NCBI RefSeq assembly: GCF_022059845.1
Contig: NZ_CP091853.1
Location: forward strand, 1 to 64,000
Length of the DNA stretch: 64,000 nt
Direction: 5' to 3'
Origin: Terrirubrum flagellatum
GTDB lineage: Bacteria; Pseudomonadota; Alphaproteobacteria; Rhizobiales; Beijerinckiaceae
Every line of letters starts with the position of its first letter. Positions within the stretch are counted from its first letter, which is position 1. Below, piece by piece: positions 25,913 to 34,487 of the stretch. Both the position numbers and the translations under genes were made by a program. Under the pieces are notes generated by a model that was not told the origin of the DNA, did no database searches, and saw only the letters and a list, made by a program, of their open reading frames with translations.

Positions 25913-26794
25913 ATGAGTTTTCTCGCAGCCGCGATCCAGTTGGGGCCGGCGAGTGATACGATCGCTAAGACCGCCGACCGGATCGTGGCGCTCGTCGATG
26001 AGGTGGGCGGGCGCGGCGTCAAGCTGGCGGCCCTGCCGGAACTGGCGTTGACGCCTTACTTCGCCGCCAAGGTTCAGGACGTGGATTGCTACTTCCTCCG
26101 CGAGGAGAATGAGGCGGCGATGGCGCGCATCGCCGCGGCGGCGAAGGCGAGCGGAATCGCGCTGTCGCTGCCTTTCGCCGAGCTCGCGGGCGACAGCTTC
26201 TACAACAGCATGGCGTTTCTCGATGAGCAGGGCCGGCGTCTCGGACTGTTCCGCAAGGTGCATATTCCCGGTCAGCGCGAGCCGAAGCCGGAGGGCGCTT
26301 TCACCATTCTCGAGAAGCGTTATTTCACGCCGGGCGATCTCGGCTTTGGAGTGTTTGCGACAAGGTCGGCGAAAATCGGCGGGTTGATCTGCTACGACAG
26401 GCGCTTCCCCGAATCCTATCGCGCTCTCGGGCTCGCCGGCGCCGAAGTGATTCTTGTCGGCTACAACACGCCGGCGACGCCTCCGACGACGCTGGCGAAG
26501 GCGCGCCGCATGTCGGAGCTCGCCATGCGCGGCGGCGCTTACTCCACCGCAAGCTACGTCATCGGCGCGGGCAAGGCGGGACGCGAAGATGGCGCGCGCT
26601 TCATCGGCGGCAGTCTCGTGATCGGCCCCGACGGAGAGATCCTGGCCCGCGCGAAGACGGAGGGCGACGAACTGGTGGTGGCGGAGATCGAGCTCGCCAA
26701 GGTCGAGGCCCTGCGCAAGCGCTGGAACTATGAGGAGAACCGACGGCCCGAGGTCTATGCCGCTGTGGCGGCGCCGGAAAGCGCAGCGGCCTGA
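25913..26794 (+). CDS. Nitrilase-superfamily N-carbamoyl amidohydrolase
   Basis: 293 residues with the complete Glu-Lys-Cys triad: Glu43 (LPELALTPYF), Lys115 (FRKVHIPG) and Cys160 (GLICYDRRFPES). The CYDRRFPE context matches D-carbamoylases and beta-ureidopropionases, which split N-carbamoyl amino acids into amino acid, CO2 and ammonia (family knowledge). It is last in the run after the deacetylases, a fitting position for a final decarbamoylation. A short CCTGA/TCAGG hairpin follows at about 26809-26825. Confidence 0.84.
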   Translation: MSFLAAAIQLGPASDTIAKTADRIVALVDEVGGRGVKLAALPELALTPYFAAKVQDVDCYFLREENEAAMARIAAAAKASGIALSLPFAELAGDSFYNSMAFLDEQGRRLGLFRKVHIPGQREPKPEGAFTILEKRYFTPGDLGFGVFATRSAKIGGLICYDRRFPESYRALGLAGAEVILVGYNTPATPPTTLAKARRMSELAMRGGAYSTASYVIGAGKAGREDGARFIGGSLVIGPDGEILARAKTEGDELVVAEIELAKVEALRKRWNYEENRRPEVYAAVAAPESAAA

Positions 26795-27190
26795 CGTGGA
26801 AGAAACTGCCTGATTCCCGGTCAGGCTTTCGCGAATGAAGCGCCGCGCGTGCGAATGGGCGGTGCCCTGAGCCTATTGCAATAGCAGAGATGAATTTGCG
26901 GGCGCCGGCGAGATGAGCGTCAGCTTGCTTATTTGCTCACGGCGTCATTGAGTTGCGAAGAGCGAAACCGAACGGCGTCAGCCGGTTGCGTGCGTCCGCA
27001 TGGTTCCGGAAAGCGGCAAGAAGCGATCGCAAAATCGCGCGCGATGGGGCTGGCATGCTTGATGCAACGTTGGGTCATCAAAAAAGCGCGGAATGTTCGA
27101 CAGGCGGCGTCTTCGCCATCGTCGGGCTGCGCTTGAAAACAAGCAAAAATCCGGGAGACGAACGCCTTTCGAACCGCTGGAGTTTGTCAG
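26795..27190. other. Upstream region of LysR gene; weak dyad and palindrome
   Basis: No gene seen in these 396 bp. It holds a perfect palindrome CTATTGCAATAG (26873-26884) and a weak fifth match to the block's dyad, ATTTGCTCA-N9-TGAGTTGCG (26931-26957), where only the CTCA/TGAG core and spacing are kept. Either could be an autoregulatory site for the LysR gene that follows. Confidence 0.3.
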
Positions 27191-28114
27191 GTGAGACGTC
27201 GTGTGTCGCTGAACGCCGTCCGCGCCTTTGAAGCGGCGGCGCGCTATCGTAGTCTTAAACGCGCCGCGGACGAGTTATGCGTGACTCCGACGGCTCTCAG
27301 CCACCATGTGCGGTGGCTTGAGGACTTCCTTCAGACCCAGCTCTTCGAGCGCAAGAATGGCGGCCTGACGCTGACGCCGATTGCGAAAGCGTGCCTGCCC
27401 GATCTGACCGAGGGGCTTGACCGGATCGATGCGGCGCTCTCCGCGATGGCGCAAGACACCAAGCGCAAGACGGTTGTGGTCGGCGCATCGCCATCGGTGA
27501 CAACCCTGTGGCTGCTGCCGCGATTGCACCGGTTCGTCGATAATGCGCCGGGCGTCGACGTCGTGCTCACCGCGCTGAATGCGCGCAGCTTGCTCGTAGG
27601 CTCGGACATTGATCTCTCGATCTGCAACTGGAACGCAGGCTGGGACCAGCGCCTCGATCAGATGATGGAGGACGAGATTGTTCCGGTTTGCGCGCCGCGG
27701 CTGCTGCAGCAATGCATGACCGCGGGTCGCGCCGCGCTTGAGACGCTGCCGCTGATCCATGACGATAAGCGACTCGCCCTGTCGAATGGCGTCTTTCCCA
27801 CCTGGCAGCGCTATTTCGAAGAAGTCGGCGTCCATCGCGAGACCAGCAAGGGCTTGCGCTTCGACCATTCGAGCTTCGCTGTCGCTGCGGCGATCGATGG
27901 CCATGGCATGTTGCTCGGCCGCAGCCAGCTTATCTCGATCGCGCTCGAAGAAGGGCGGCTCGTACGCGTTTCGGATCAAACTTATCCAGTAAAGTTCCAA
28001 TATGTGCTGGCGTCGAAATGGCACCCTGACAGCGAGGGGCCCGCGCAATTCCGCGACTGGCTTCTGAGCGAGGCCCAGTCGACCCCTCCGGTCGCGCTCC
28101 AGGCGATGCAGTAG
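27191..28114 (+). CDS. LysR-family regulator (GcvA-like)
   Basis: 307 residues from a GTG start. The N-terminal HTH with VSLNAVRAFEAAARY and VTPTALSHHVRWLE is characteristic of the GcvA/DsdC/AmpR branch. The effector-binding domain follows from about residue 95. It is the only regulator inside the 13.4-29.2 kb block and lies between the hydrolase run and the flavin reductases. It is therefore the best candidate for binding the 27-bp dyads (inference; the sites are not the classic T-N11-A form). Confidence 0.84.
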   Translation: MRRRVSLNAVRAFEAAARYRSLKRAADELCVTPTALSHHVRWLEDFLQTQLFERKNGGLTLTPIAKACLPDLTEGLDRIDAALSAMAQDTKRKTVVVGASPSVTTLWLLPRLHRFVDNAPGVDVVLTALNARSLLVGSDIDLSICNWNAGWDQRLDQMMEDEIVPVCAPRLLQQCMTAGRAALETLPLIHDDKRLALSNGVFPTWQRYFEEVGVHRETSKGLRFDHSSFAVAAAIDGHGMLLGRSQLISIALEEGRLVRVSDQTYPVKFQYVLASKWHPDSEGPAQFRDWLLSEAQSTPPVALQAMQ

Positions 28115-28158
28115 CGCGGTTTTCAAATTGACGCGGCGGCTGGCGCACTGAACCTATT

Positions 28159-28668
28159 TCAGGGCCAGTCAAAGTAACTACCGCGAAAGGCGATAAGCGG
28201 AGCACGCCCCAAATCGACCGCGGTGGCGACAACGCGGCCAATCATGATCGATACGCCGTCGCGGTCGATTGTTTCCTCGAGAACGCAGTCGATTGCAGCC
28301 AGCGCGCCAATAAGCACTGGTGCGCCGGTGCGAAGCTCGCTCCATGGGCCAGGCTCGAAGCGATTCGCGCCCTTCAGGTCGGAATTACCGCCAAAAACTT
28401 CGGCGATAGCCCGTGCGCCAGCAGGCAGATAGTTCAACGCGAAGTTTCGTCCGTCGAGTACAGCCGAGCGCGCAGACGTTTTCTTGTCTATTGAGACAAG
28501 CATGAGCGGCGGACTTGCCGAGACGTGTGAGGCCGAAAATCCGAGAAACCCCGCCGGGCCCTCAGGCCCCTTCGCGGTCACCACTGTCACGCCAGTGGCG
28601 CGTTGCCCAATGATGCTCCAGAAAGAGCGCACATCGATGCTTTCTGATAAGATCGGTGCTGTACTCAT
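28159..28668 (-). CDS. Flavin reductase-like protein (2)
   Basis: 169 residues with the split-barrel flavin reductase domain of the RutF/HpaC/NtaB family: ATGVTVVTAKGPEGPAGFLG, SPPLMLVSIDKKTSA and a C-terminal IMIGRVV segment. Such proteins reduce FMN with NAD(P)H and feed free FMNH2 to LLM monooxygenases. It is 3 bp after a second flavin reductase gene. It converges with the LysR gene. The GDG-type NADH motif of HpaC is not obvious, so one of the pair may have another role. Confidence 0.82.
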   Translation of the reverse strand: MSTAPILSESIDVRSFWSIIGQRATGVTVVTAKGPEGPAGFLGFSASHVSASPPLMLVSIDKKTSARSAVLDGRNFALNYLPAGARAIAEVFGGNSDLKGANRFEPGPWSELRTGAPVLIGALAAIDCVLEETIDRDGVSIMIGRVVATAVDLGRAPLIAFRGSYFDWP

Positions 28669-28671
28669 AGA

Positions 28672-29169
28672 TCAGGCGCCCTGGGCTGCGAGAGAGGGCA
28701 AAGTGCGATAGCGGCCGTCGACATAGAGGAGCGGCGCGACGTGATCCTGCCACAGCTCAATGGCTTCAATCATGCCGATGAAAATCGTGTGGGTCTCAAA
28801 TTCGATCGATTTTGCGACGCGACAGTCGAAACTAGCGAGAGAATCGACCAACGCCGGCGCTCCGGTGATCAATGGCGCCCAGGTTCCCTCGGTAAAACGA
28901 AGCTCCTTCCTAGGCGAGCTGAAGCTGCTTGCGATTGCGGCGTCAGCGCCGCCAAGGAGATTTACGCAAAAGACGCCGGCCTTATGGAACAAGCCGTGGC
29001 TTGACGAGGCGCGATGCACGCACACCAAGAGCGAAGGCGGTTCCCCCGACAGCGAGCTGACCGCAGTGGCGACGAGGCCCGAATATGTATCGTTATGCCT
29101 CGTCGTCACGATCGAAACGCCGGATGCAAGTCGCCGCATTCCGCGCTTGAATAAGTCGACGCTTGTCAT
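28672..29169 (-). CDS. Flavin reductase-like protein (1)
   Basis: 165 residues, same family as its neighbour: GVSIVTTRHNDTYSGLVATAVSSLS, PPSLLVCVHRASSSH, and FETHTIFIGMIEAIEL near the C-terminus, like RutF. It is the first gene of a two-reductase operon whose upstream region carries the best copy of the 27-bp dyad 104 bp before the start. It probably supplies FMNH2 to the RutA-type oxygenase 15 kb away under the same control (inference). Confidence 0.84.
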   Translation of the reverse strand: MTSVDLFKRGMRRLASGVSIVTTRHNDTYSGLVATAVSSLSGEPPSLLVCVHRASSSHGLFHKAGVFCVNLLGGADAAIASSFSSPRKELRFTEGTWAPLITGAPALVDSLASFDCRVAKSIEFETHTIFIGMIEAIELWQDHVAPLLYVDGRYRTLPSLAAQGA

Positions 29170-29272
29170 TCACATCCCATCTCAGCGACAAAGGGCAACC
29201 TGCGTCAGCTTCCAACTTGATTGCTCGCCACGACCACAAGTCTGGCCTCCGACTCGGGTCTGGGAAAATGAT

Positions 29273-29299
29273 GATTTCTCATGAAATCAGTGAGAAATC
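29273..29299. promoter_or_regulatory. 27-bp dyad, copy 4 (perfect, upstream of flavin reductases)
   Basis: GATTTCTCA-N9-TGAGAAATC, arms 29273-29281 and 29291-29299, a 9/9 perfect inverted repeat. It has the same 9-bp spacer as the copies upstream of rutA, the asparaginase-like gene and the amidase/isochorismatase genes. Confidence 0.65.
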
Positions 29300-30225
29300 T
29301 TCGAGCTGAATTCGGGGGCGTTTCCGACCGAGCTCAAGGATTTGGCGTGAGCCGGCCGCTGCCAACCCTAGAAAGTCTGTTTTCGATCCGAGTTCGTGAT
29401 TGGACATCGGTTTGAACCCCACGAAGAGTGGTGCTTCGTCAAGCAGATCGAACCCGAATTGCAGCGGCGCTGGCGCGCTGCAATCCCGCTGTTCAAAGCG
29501 ATAGCGGCGAGAGCAACCTGCATCTGGTGGCGCATGTGGCGTCCGCGGAGCGCACCAGACGCACGATGAAATTTGTGAACTGCTCTGTGGGGCAATACGA
29601 GCAGCGAGCGGCTATATATCCGCGGAGTATGTGAATGGTGCTGCGAAGAGGCCCTATCTCAGCTTAACTCGATCTCAGGTCAGAACCCGAGACCATGGCG
29701 CGCGCAGGGCGCACCTGATCCGTGCGCGATTCTGAATCCTGGCGAAGTCATATGATGAAGAAGACTCTTTTACTCAGTTGATGCGGATGGGCAGTTTTCG
29801 CTGTATGCGCAGGGGTCGCCGACCGCGTCTTGGAAAGACGAGCAGTTTCAATCCGCATTTATTGCCGGACGCTCGACAATCGATGTTGATAAGCGCTTGG
29901 CGGATTACAAAGCGCTACTGCTCGCATGTGTGATGACGCGCCCGCGGCGATGTTGTTTTCTCAACCGCTTGTTTTTGCCCGCTCAAAACGGGTGCTTTGG
30001 GAAAAGCGTGCTGATGATTGGGTTGTTGCAACGGACTTTCGGCTCGCTGCGCGATAATGTTGCTTGTGGCGGAGCGGCGCGCTGGACGGCGTTTCGGGAG
30101 CGGCATTGTCCGGAACACGATGACAACCTAGCAACGATGTTCGTGAAATAAAGCTTTTGGCCCGGACCGGATCGGCGCGTTGCAGAGTTCCAGGGCACCG
30201 CGATTGAGATTGCAGGGAGACATTA
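29300..30225. other. Gene-poor stretch
   Basis: More than 900 bp with only short frame-shadow open frames and no recognisable family. Base composition is less regular than in the coding regions on either side. It probably holds decayed sequence, consistent with the truncated genes just downstream. Confidence 0.35.
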
Positions 30226-30492
30226 GTGGTGACGTACATGGTATGCACGATGATTATTCATGACCCCAAGACATATCGCCGGTACAGCGATTGCACGCCG
30301 GCGACATTGCGGCGGTACGGCGGGAAATTTCTGACGCGCGGTGAGCCTGTGACTACGCCTGAGGGGCGCGAATTTGCGGAGCGGATGGTTATTCCCGAAT
30401 TCCCAGATCGGAAGTCTGCCGAGGCGTGGTATGACGATCCGGACTATCAGCGATTGTGCGAGTTTCGGCAAGCTGCCTCAGGGGGCGGATGA
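30226..30492 (+). CDS. DUF1330-family small protein
   Basis: 88 residues resembling the DUF1330 ferredoxin-like (dimeric alpha/beta barrel) family: an early D-P-Y-RY motif (DPKTYRRYSDCTPATLRRYGGKFLTRG, a locator for residues 13-39) and MVIPEFPDRKSAEAWYDDPDY. GTG 30226 is preceded by AGGGAGA. The biochemical role of the family is not known. It stands alone in a gene-poor region. Confidence 0.72.
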   Translation: MVTYMVCTMIIHDPKTYRRYSDCTPATLRRYGGKFLTRGEPVTTPEGREFAERMVIPEFPDRKSAEAWYDDPDYQRLCEFRQAASGGG

Positions 30493-31028
30493 TCCTGCAA
30501 GAAGGGGGAGATGACCACACGTCGCCGTCCACAAAGGTCTAGTGCAGCCTCCTCGAAAGAGCGATTTGATTGCAAAGAGGAACTAAAGAGGCAAATCTGT
30601 TCTGCACGGCAGATGACATTCTGCGCCTAAAGATTTTATGAACGGGAAGGATGGTCGCGGTCAAGATCGTTTGAAGATGACCTTTGGCTTCCGAAAAGCG
30701 TCCCGGGGCGATTTACTATTGAAACCCGCCATTACCGAAAAGTACTGCAGCCATCAGGCTGAGTTGCATCATAACTACTGCCGGCGCACACAAACCGGTT
30801 ATTCGCGAAACTTCACATTAAGCTGTAGCGTGAAGGTCCGCTTCCGAGAAATAGCACGAATGTCCGGTTTTGGCGCTACGGCCGCGCGGGGTGCTGCTGC
30901 TTATCTCTTCGATCCAGTACTCCGCAGCGGTTGAATTGAAGGAGCATGTGCGGCGCAGTGCTCCTCGCCCGGCTCACAGAAATGCGCTCGTGAACAGCAC
31001 TATCGGCTGGCGGTCAGCGCGCTTGCGC
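30493..31028. repeat. Gene-free stretch with interspersed repeat copy
   Basis: No supportable gene. Bases 30831-30889 contain GAAGGTCCGCTTCCGAGAAA followed by GAATGTCCGGTTTTGGCGCT. This matches parts of 35877-35909, 46805-46840 and 51666-51707, a family of short degenerate repeats built around TGTCCG. Confidence 0.4.
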
Positions 31029-31277
31029 TCAGCGGGTCTGCGCTCCCAGCCACGCGACCGCTTCACGGGCCGCTGCGAGCGCATCATTACGTGAAGAGAA
31101 GACAAGGCCCCAGAAGCCTCCAGTCGGCGTCCACGCCCCGCCGTCCTCAATATCGCGACGGAACTCGTCGTAGCCGAACGTGCCGTCTGGACGCTTGAAC
31201 AGGTCGACACAGCGGTCATGTTGGTCGTTTTCGATGCTCTCGAACACAAACCATTCTTTGGGGAAAGCTCTCGGCAT
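31029..31277 (-). CDS. Small conserved-looking hypothetical protein
   Basis: 82 residues, starting MPRAFPKEWFVFESIEND, with a C-terminal helix (RNDALAAAREAVAWLGAQ). It is acidic with aromatic residues and has no signal peptide or membrane segment. Its sequence style is protein-like rather than a frame shadow, and no overlapping gene explains it. It is 6 bp downstream of the truncated flavoenzyme gene on the same strand. I do not recognise a family or function. Confidence 0.55.
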   Translation of the reverse strand: MPRAFPKEWFVFESIENDQHDRCVDLFKRPDGTFGYDEFRRDIEDGGAWTPTGGFWGLVFSSRNDALAAAREAVAWLGAQTR

Positions 31278-31283
31278 GATCAG

Positions 31284-31520
31284 TTACTCCGCAGTTGGAT
31301 AGTCAAGATAATCCTCGGTCCCCTGCGTATACCAAGTGGCGACTTCATCGACCGCCAACGGGAGCCCTTCCCGAAAGCGCCGAACGAGATCTAGATTGGA
31401 GAAGAAAAGTCGGCCGAAGCCGATTGCATCGGCAGCGCCGGAGGAGACTGTGGCGGTGGCACCCACGAAGTCGTAGTCGATGTTGAGAACCAGCGGGCCT
31501 GCGAAAGCCTTGCGGATCAT
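31284..31520 (-). pseudogene. C-terminal remnant of old-yellow-enzyme (NemA-like) gene
   Basis: About 79 codons match the end of the OYE/alkene reductase family: IRKAFAGPLVLNIDYDF, DAIGFGRLFFSNLDLVRRF and the terminal tyrosine-rich tail. The catalytic barrel (roughly 280 residues) is missing. It is joined directly to an N-terminal LLM oxygenase remnant, so a deletion has fused the two. Confidence 0.7.
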
Positions 31521-31749
31521 CGGCGCGGGCGCGCCGCCACCGGCATGTTTAGCAACGCTAGGTGATCGGCCATGAGAAGGCGTCGAACTTCGCCTCGTCC
31601 AGTCGCCGGATAGAACGGCGCATCTGCTCAAGGCTGAAATTGGCGGTGGGATCCGCGCCCGGATAGCGCCAGGCCCCGGTATGGATCGCAGCCGGTCGCA
31701 TGAAAGCACCCAAGTGAAGCTGGCGAGTGGCGGCCATCATCGTCTCCAT
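31520..31749 (-). pseudogene. N-terminal remnant of NtaA-type LLM monooxygenase
   Basis: Starts METMMAATRQLHLGAFM and matches the first 75 or so residues of the NtaA/SnaA/DszA family (IHTGAWRYPGA, KFDAF). One base is missing near 31575; restoring it gives MADHLALLNMPVAA, the expected continuation. The rest of the roughly 440-residue gene is gone and OYE sequence follows at about 31520-31545. Confidence 0.72.
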
Positions 31750-31790
31750 TGCAAGTCCGCTGGCTCCCGGGCGGGCGTCGGCGGGAGGGT

Positions 31791-32639
31791 TCACGCGTCG
31801 AGGAACAGGTTTACGTGGGCCGTGAACTGCTCGGGGTACTGGTAGATCGAGCCGTGGTTGGCGTCGGGGTAAAGGATTAGCGTCGCGTCCGGGATGTGCT
31901 GCGCCAGGATGTACGAGTTGACCGTGTAGACGATAACGTCCTTGGTTCCATTCACGACCAGAGTGGGCTGCCGGATCGCCGCGAGATAATTGTAGGAGCC
32001 CGCGCGCTGCTCGCCCCATTCGCTGATCGCGGCCATTTGATTGGCCGCTGTTGCCTCGTCAGCCTCGGGGTCGCGGCCGTCGACGCGTTGTCGGAACAGC
32101 TTGAGGTAGCGTTTGCCAGCCGCCTGGCTCGCTGCCGAGGGGGTGAAATGGACGCGGAGCCAGACGTCATCCGGGTTCTCATAGGTGGCGCCGAAGACCT
32201 CCTGCGCCTCCGGGGTCAGTGTGGCCATGCCTTCGCCGCCGCGGGGGCCGGTTCCGACGAGGATCAGCTTTCGAACCAGGTCCGCGCCTTGCAGCGCAAT
32301 CTCCTGTGCGATCATTCCGCCAATCGAGAAGCCCAGCACGTCGACCTGCGTGAGGCCGAGCGCGCGGATGAAGGCGATCGCGTTCGCAGCCATTTCGCGG
32401 AACGTCGTCGGCACCGTTCCGGTCGAGCTCGACACGCCCGCGTTGTTGAAAAGGATTACTTCGCGGCCGCGCGCGATCGCGTCGGTCACGGCTGGTCCCC
32501 AATGGTCCATCGTGCCGGTGAAGTGCTGGTTGAAGACCAGCGGAACGCCGCCGTCCTTGCCGAAACGGCGGTAGGCAAAGCGAATGCCGTTGGCCTCGGC
32601 GAACTGCGTGGGGGCGCTGTGATGAGTTATGCTAGGCAC
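31791..32639 (-). CDS. Alpha/beta-fold hydrolase
   Basis: 282 residues. The nucleophile elbow is GFSIGG near residue 105, the acid is Asp in NGTKDVIV near 230, and the catalytic His is in DANHGSIYQ near 262. The oxyanion-region phrase is FNQHFTGTMDHW. The family includes chloroperoxidases, esterases and C-C hydrolases, so the substrate is open. It lies on the same strand as the GST and SDR genes, which together look like a small detoxification or aromatic-side-chain set. Confidence 0.83.
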   Translation of the reverse strand: MPSITHHSAPTQFAEANGIRFAYRRFGKDGGVPLVFNQHFTGTMDHWGPAVTDAIARGREVILFNNAGVSSSTGTVPTTFREMAANAIAFIRALGLTQVDVLGFSIGGMIAQEIALQGADLVRKLILVGTGPRGGEGMATLTPEAQEVFGATYENPDDVWLRVHFTPSAASQAAGKRYLKLFRQRVDGRDPEADEATAANQMAAISEWGEQRAGSYNYLAAIRQPTLVVNGTKDVIVYTVNSYILAQHIPDATLILYPDANHGSIYQYPEQFTAHVNLFLDA

Positions 32640-32846
32640 GGTGTAATCCTTTTGTGTTCCAGCGGGGCCGCTTGGCCGCCTCAGATTTCTCGGAAGGAGC
32701 AGCCACGTCGTCCCTGTTCTTTGCGGGACCGCGTCGGGCCGTCCCTGGATCGGGGATGATTACAGAACCGGAAATCAGTCCTCGGCTGCAGGTTGATTTG
32801 CTTGTCGTACTGTGGCGTACAAAGACAGACGTTCGGCGGCATCTTC

Positions 32847-33494
32847 TCAGGCAGCAAAGCTGGGGCGCGCAGCGATTTTGTCGTACCAGCGGCGGGACGC
32901 GCTGTTCCCGTCCGGGATAGCGAGATCCAGTGCCTTGGTTGCGAAGTCGACCGTGACGACCGCGGTAATGTCGGCCACGCTGAACTGATCGCCCGCGACG
33001 TACGGCGCCTGGCGGAGCCTGATCTCGAGATCGCCATGAAAATCCGCAATCCGCTGGCGGCCACGCTCTACGAGGTCCGGAATCTGCTCGTAATCGTGGG
33101 CGCCGGCGATCGCGCGCCCCCTGAGTCCGGGAACCTTATTGCGGACGGTTTCCATCACCGCTGCAAAGCCCTCGAGCTCCATCCGCCGTTCCCACATCGT
33201 CACCAGCGCTTTGTCTTTAGGCGATGTGCCGAGTAGCGGCGTGTTGGGGTGCGCCTCTTCGAGATAGCGCAGGATTGCAGGCACCTCGCCGATCGCCGTC
33301 CCGTCTTTGATGACGAGCGTCGGCACGACGCGGCGCGGATTGATCTTGGTGTAGGCTTCGGAGAACTGCTCTTTCGCGCCGAGGTCAACGGGGACGCGCG
33401 ACACGCAAATCCCTTTCTCTGCGATGAAGATGCGAACGCGGCGTGAGTTGGGCGAGCCGCTCGACTCGTACAGTTTCAGGTGGTCGGATGACAT
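32847..33494 (-). CDS. Glutathione S-transferase
   Basis: 215 residues. A thioredoxin-fold N-terminal domain (LYESSGSPNSRRVRIFIAEKG, cis-Pro in VVPTLVI, then GEVPAILRYLEE) is followed by a helical C-terminal domain with DFATKALDL and RPSF. The position usually catalytic is Ser in SGSPNS. It is cytosolic and conjugates or reduces electrophiles with glutathione. It is 73 bp downstream of the SDR gene on the same strand. Confidence 0.85.
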   Translation of the reverse strand: MSSDHLKLYESSGSPNSRRVRIFIAEKGICVSRVPVDLGAKEQFSEAYTKINPRRVVPTLVIKDGTAIGEVPAILRYLEEAHPNTPLLGTSPKDKALVTMWERRMELEGFAAVMETVRNKVPGLRGRAIAGAHDYEQIPDLVERGRQRIADFHGDLEIRLRQAPYVAGDQFSVADITAVVTVDFATKALDLAIPDGNSASRRWYDKIAARPSFAA

Positions 33495-33567
33495 GATGAG
33501 ACCCTCGAACGGGGCAAGGACATGGGACAGTGTCGTGCGTGATGGAAGCGGGCCGGGACCCGCTGGA

Positions 33568-34314
33568 TCAGCCCGCTGACTTGCCGCCGTCGACGGTAAG
33601 GATGTGGCCGGTCACGAAGCTGGCCTCGTCAGATGCCACGTAGAGGATCGCGCGCGCGATCTCGTCGGGTTGGCCAATTCGCTTCTGAGCGTTGAGGTTC
33701 GCAAGATAGGCCTTGACCTCCTCGCCGCCGGTGAAGCGGTCGAGCATGCCGGTCTGCACTGGTCCCGGCGCCACTGCGTTGACTCGGACGCCAAGGCTAC
33801 CAACCTCCAGCGCCACAGATTTGGTCAGACCCTCGACCGCGTGCTTGCTTGCTGCATAAATGGACGCACCGGCAGCGCCTTCGTGCCCGAAGGTCGACGA
33901 AATGTTGACGATGCTTCCGCTACCTTGAAGCTGCATCACGCGCAGTTCGTGTTTCATGCTGAGGACGGTGCCGAGGACGTTGGTGTCGAAAGTAGCGGCA
34001 TAGCTTTCCGCGGTTTGATCGATAGCCGGGCCGGGCTTGCCTTCGGTGCCGGCGGCGTTGACGGCGATATCGAGCCGGCCGAACCGCTCCACGATCGCAT
34101 CAATGAGCGCTCGAACGTCGTCCTCGTGGCGCACATCGGCGCGGACGAATTCGGCTTCTGCACCGGCGGCGCGCAACTCTGCGACGAGAGCGGCGCCAGC
34201 GTCTTCGTGACGACCCGAGGCAACGATTTTTGCCCCTTTAGTCGCAAAGGCGAAAGCGGTGGCGCGGGCGATGCCAGTAAGCGCGCCTGTGATCAGGACA
34301 ACGGGGGTATTCAT
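33568..34314 (-). CDS. Short-chain dehydrogenase/reductase
   Basis: 248-residue classical SDR. NAD(P)-binding GALTGIARATA replaces the usual GxxxGxG with GxxxGIA, the structural motif is NAAG, the catalytic Ser is in NISSTFG and the YxxxK motif is YAASKHA. C-terminal ILTVDGGKSAG is typical. It is divergent from a LysR gene at 34488, which probably controls it together with the GST and hydrolase. Confidence 0.85.
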   Translation of the reverse strand: MNTPVVLITGALTGIARATAFAFATKGAKIVASGRHEDAGAALVAELRAAGAEAEFVRADVRHEDDVRALIDAIVERFGRLDIAVNAAGTEGKPGPAIDQTAESYAATFDTNVLGTVLSMKHELRVMQLQGSGSIVNISSTFGHEGAAGASIYAASKHAVEGLTKSVALEVGSLGVRVNAVAPGPVQTGMLDRFTGGEEVKAYLANLNAQKRIGQPDEIARAILYVASDEASFVTGHILTVDGGKSAG

Positions 34315-34487
34315 ATTATTTTCCTTTCGATACGGCGCAGTGGTGGGGCATGCCTGATTTGTCTGGGCGACGGGTGGGCCAAGCGAAACCGGATGAATAT
34401 CTCGGCCGCTGCAAAGGAGATATGCTCAAGGATCTCCCGGCGAAAAGACTTTGTTTCTTGGACTCCATGCCTATAAGGTATGGCTTC

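Noticed and set aside
30638-30934. 98-codon plus-strand open frame as a possible gene
   Set aside because: Its second half is translated interspersed repeat and the first half matches no family; it has no convincing ribosome-binding site.
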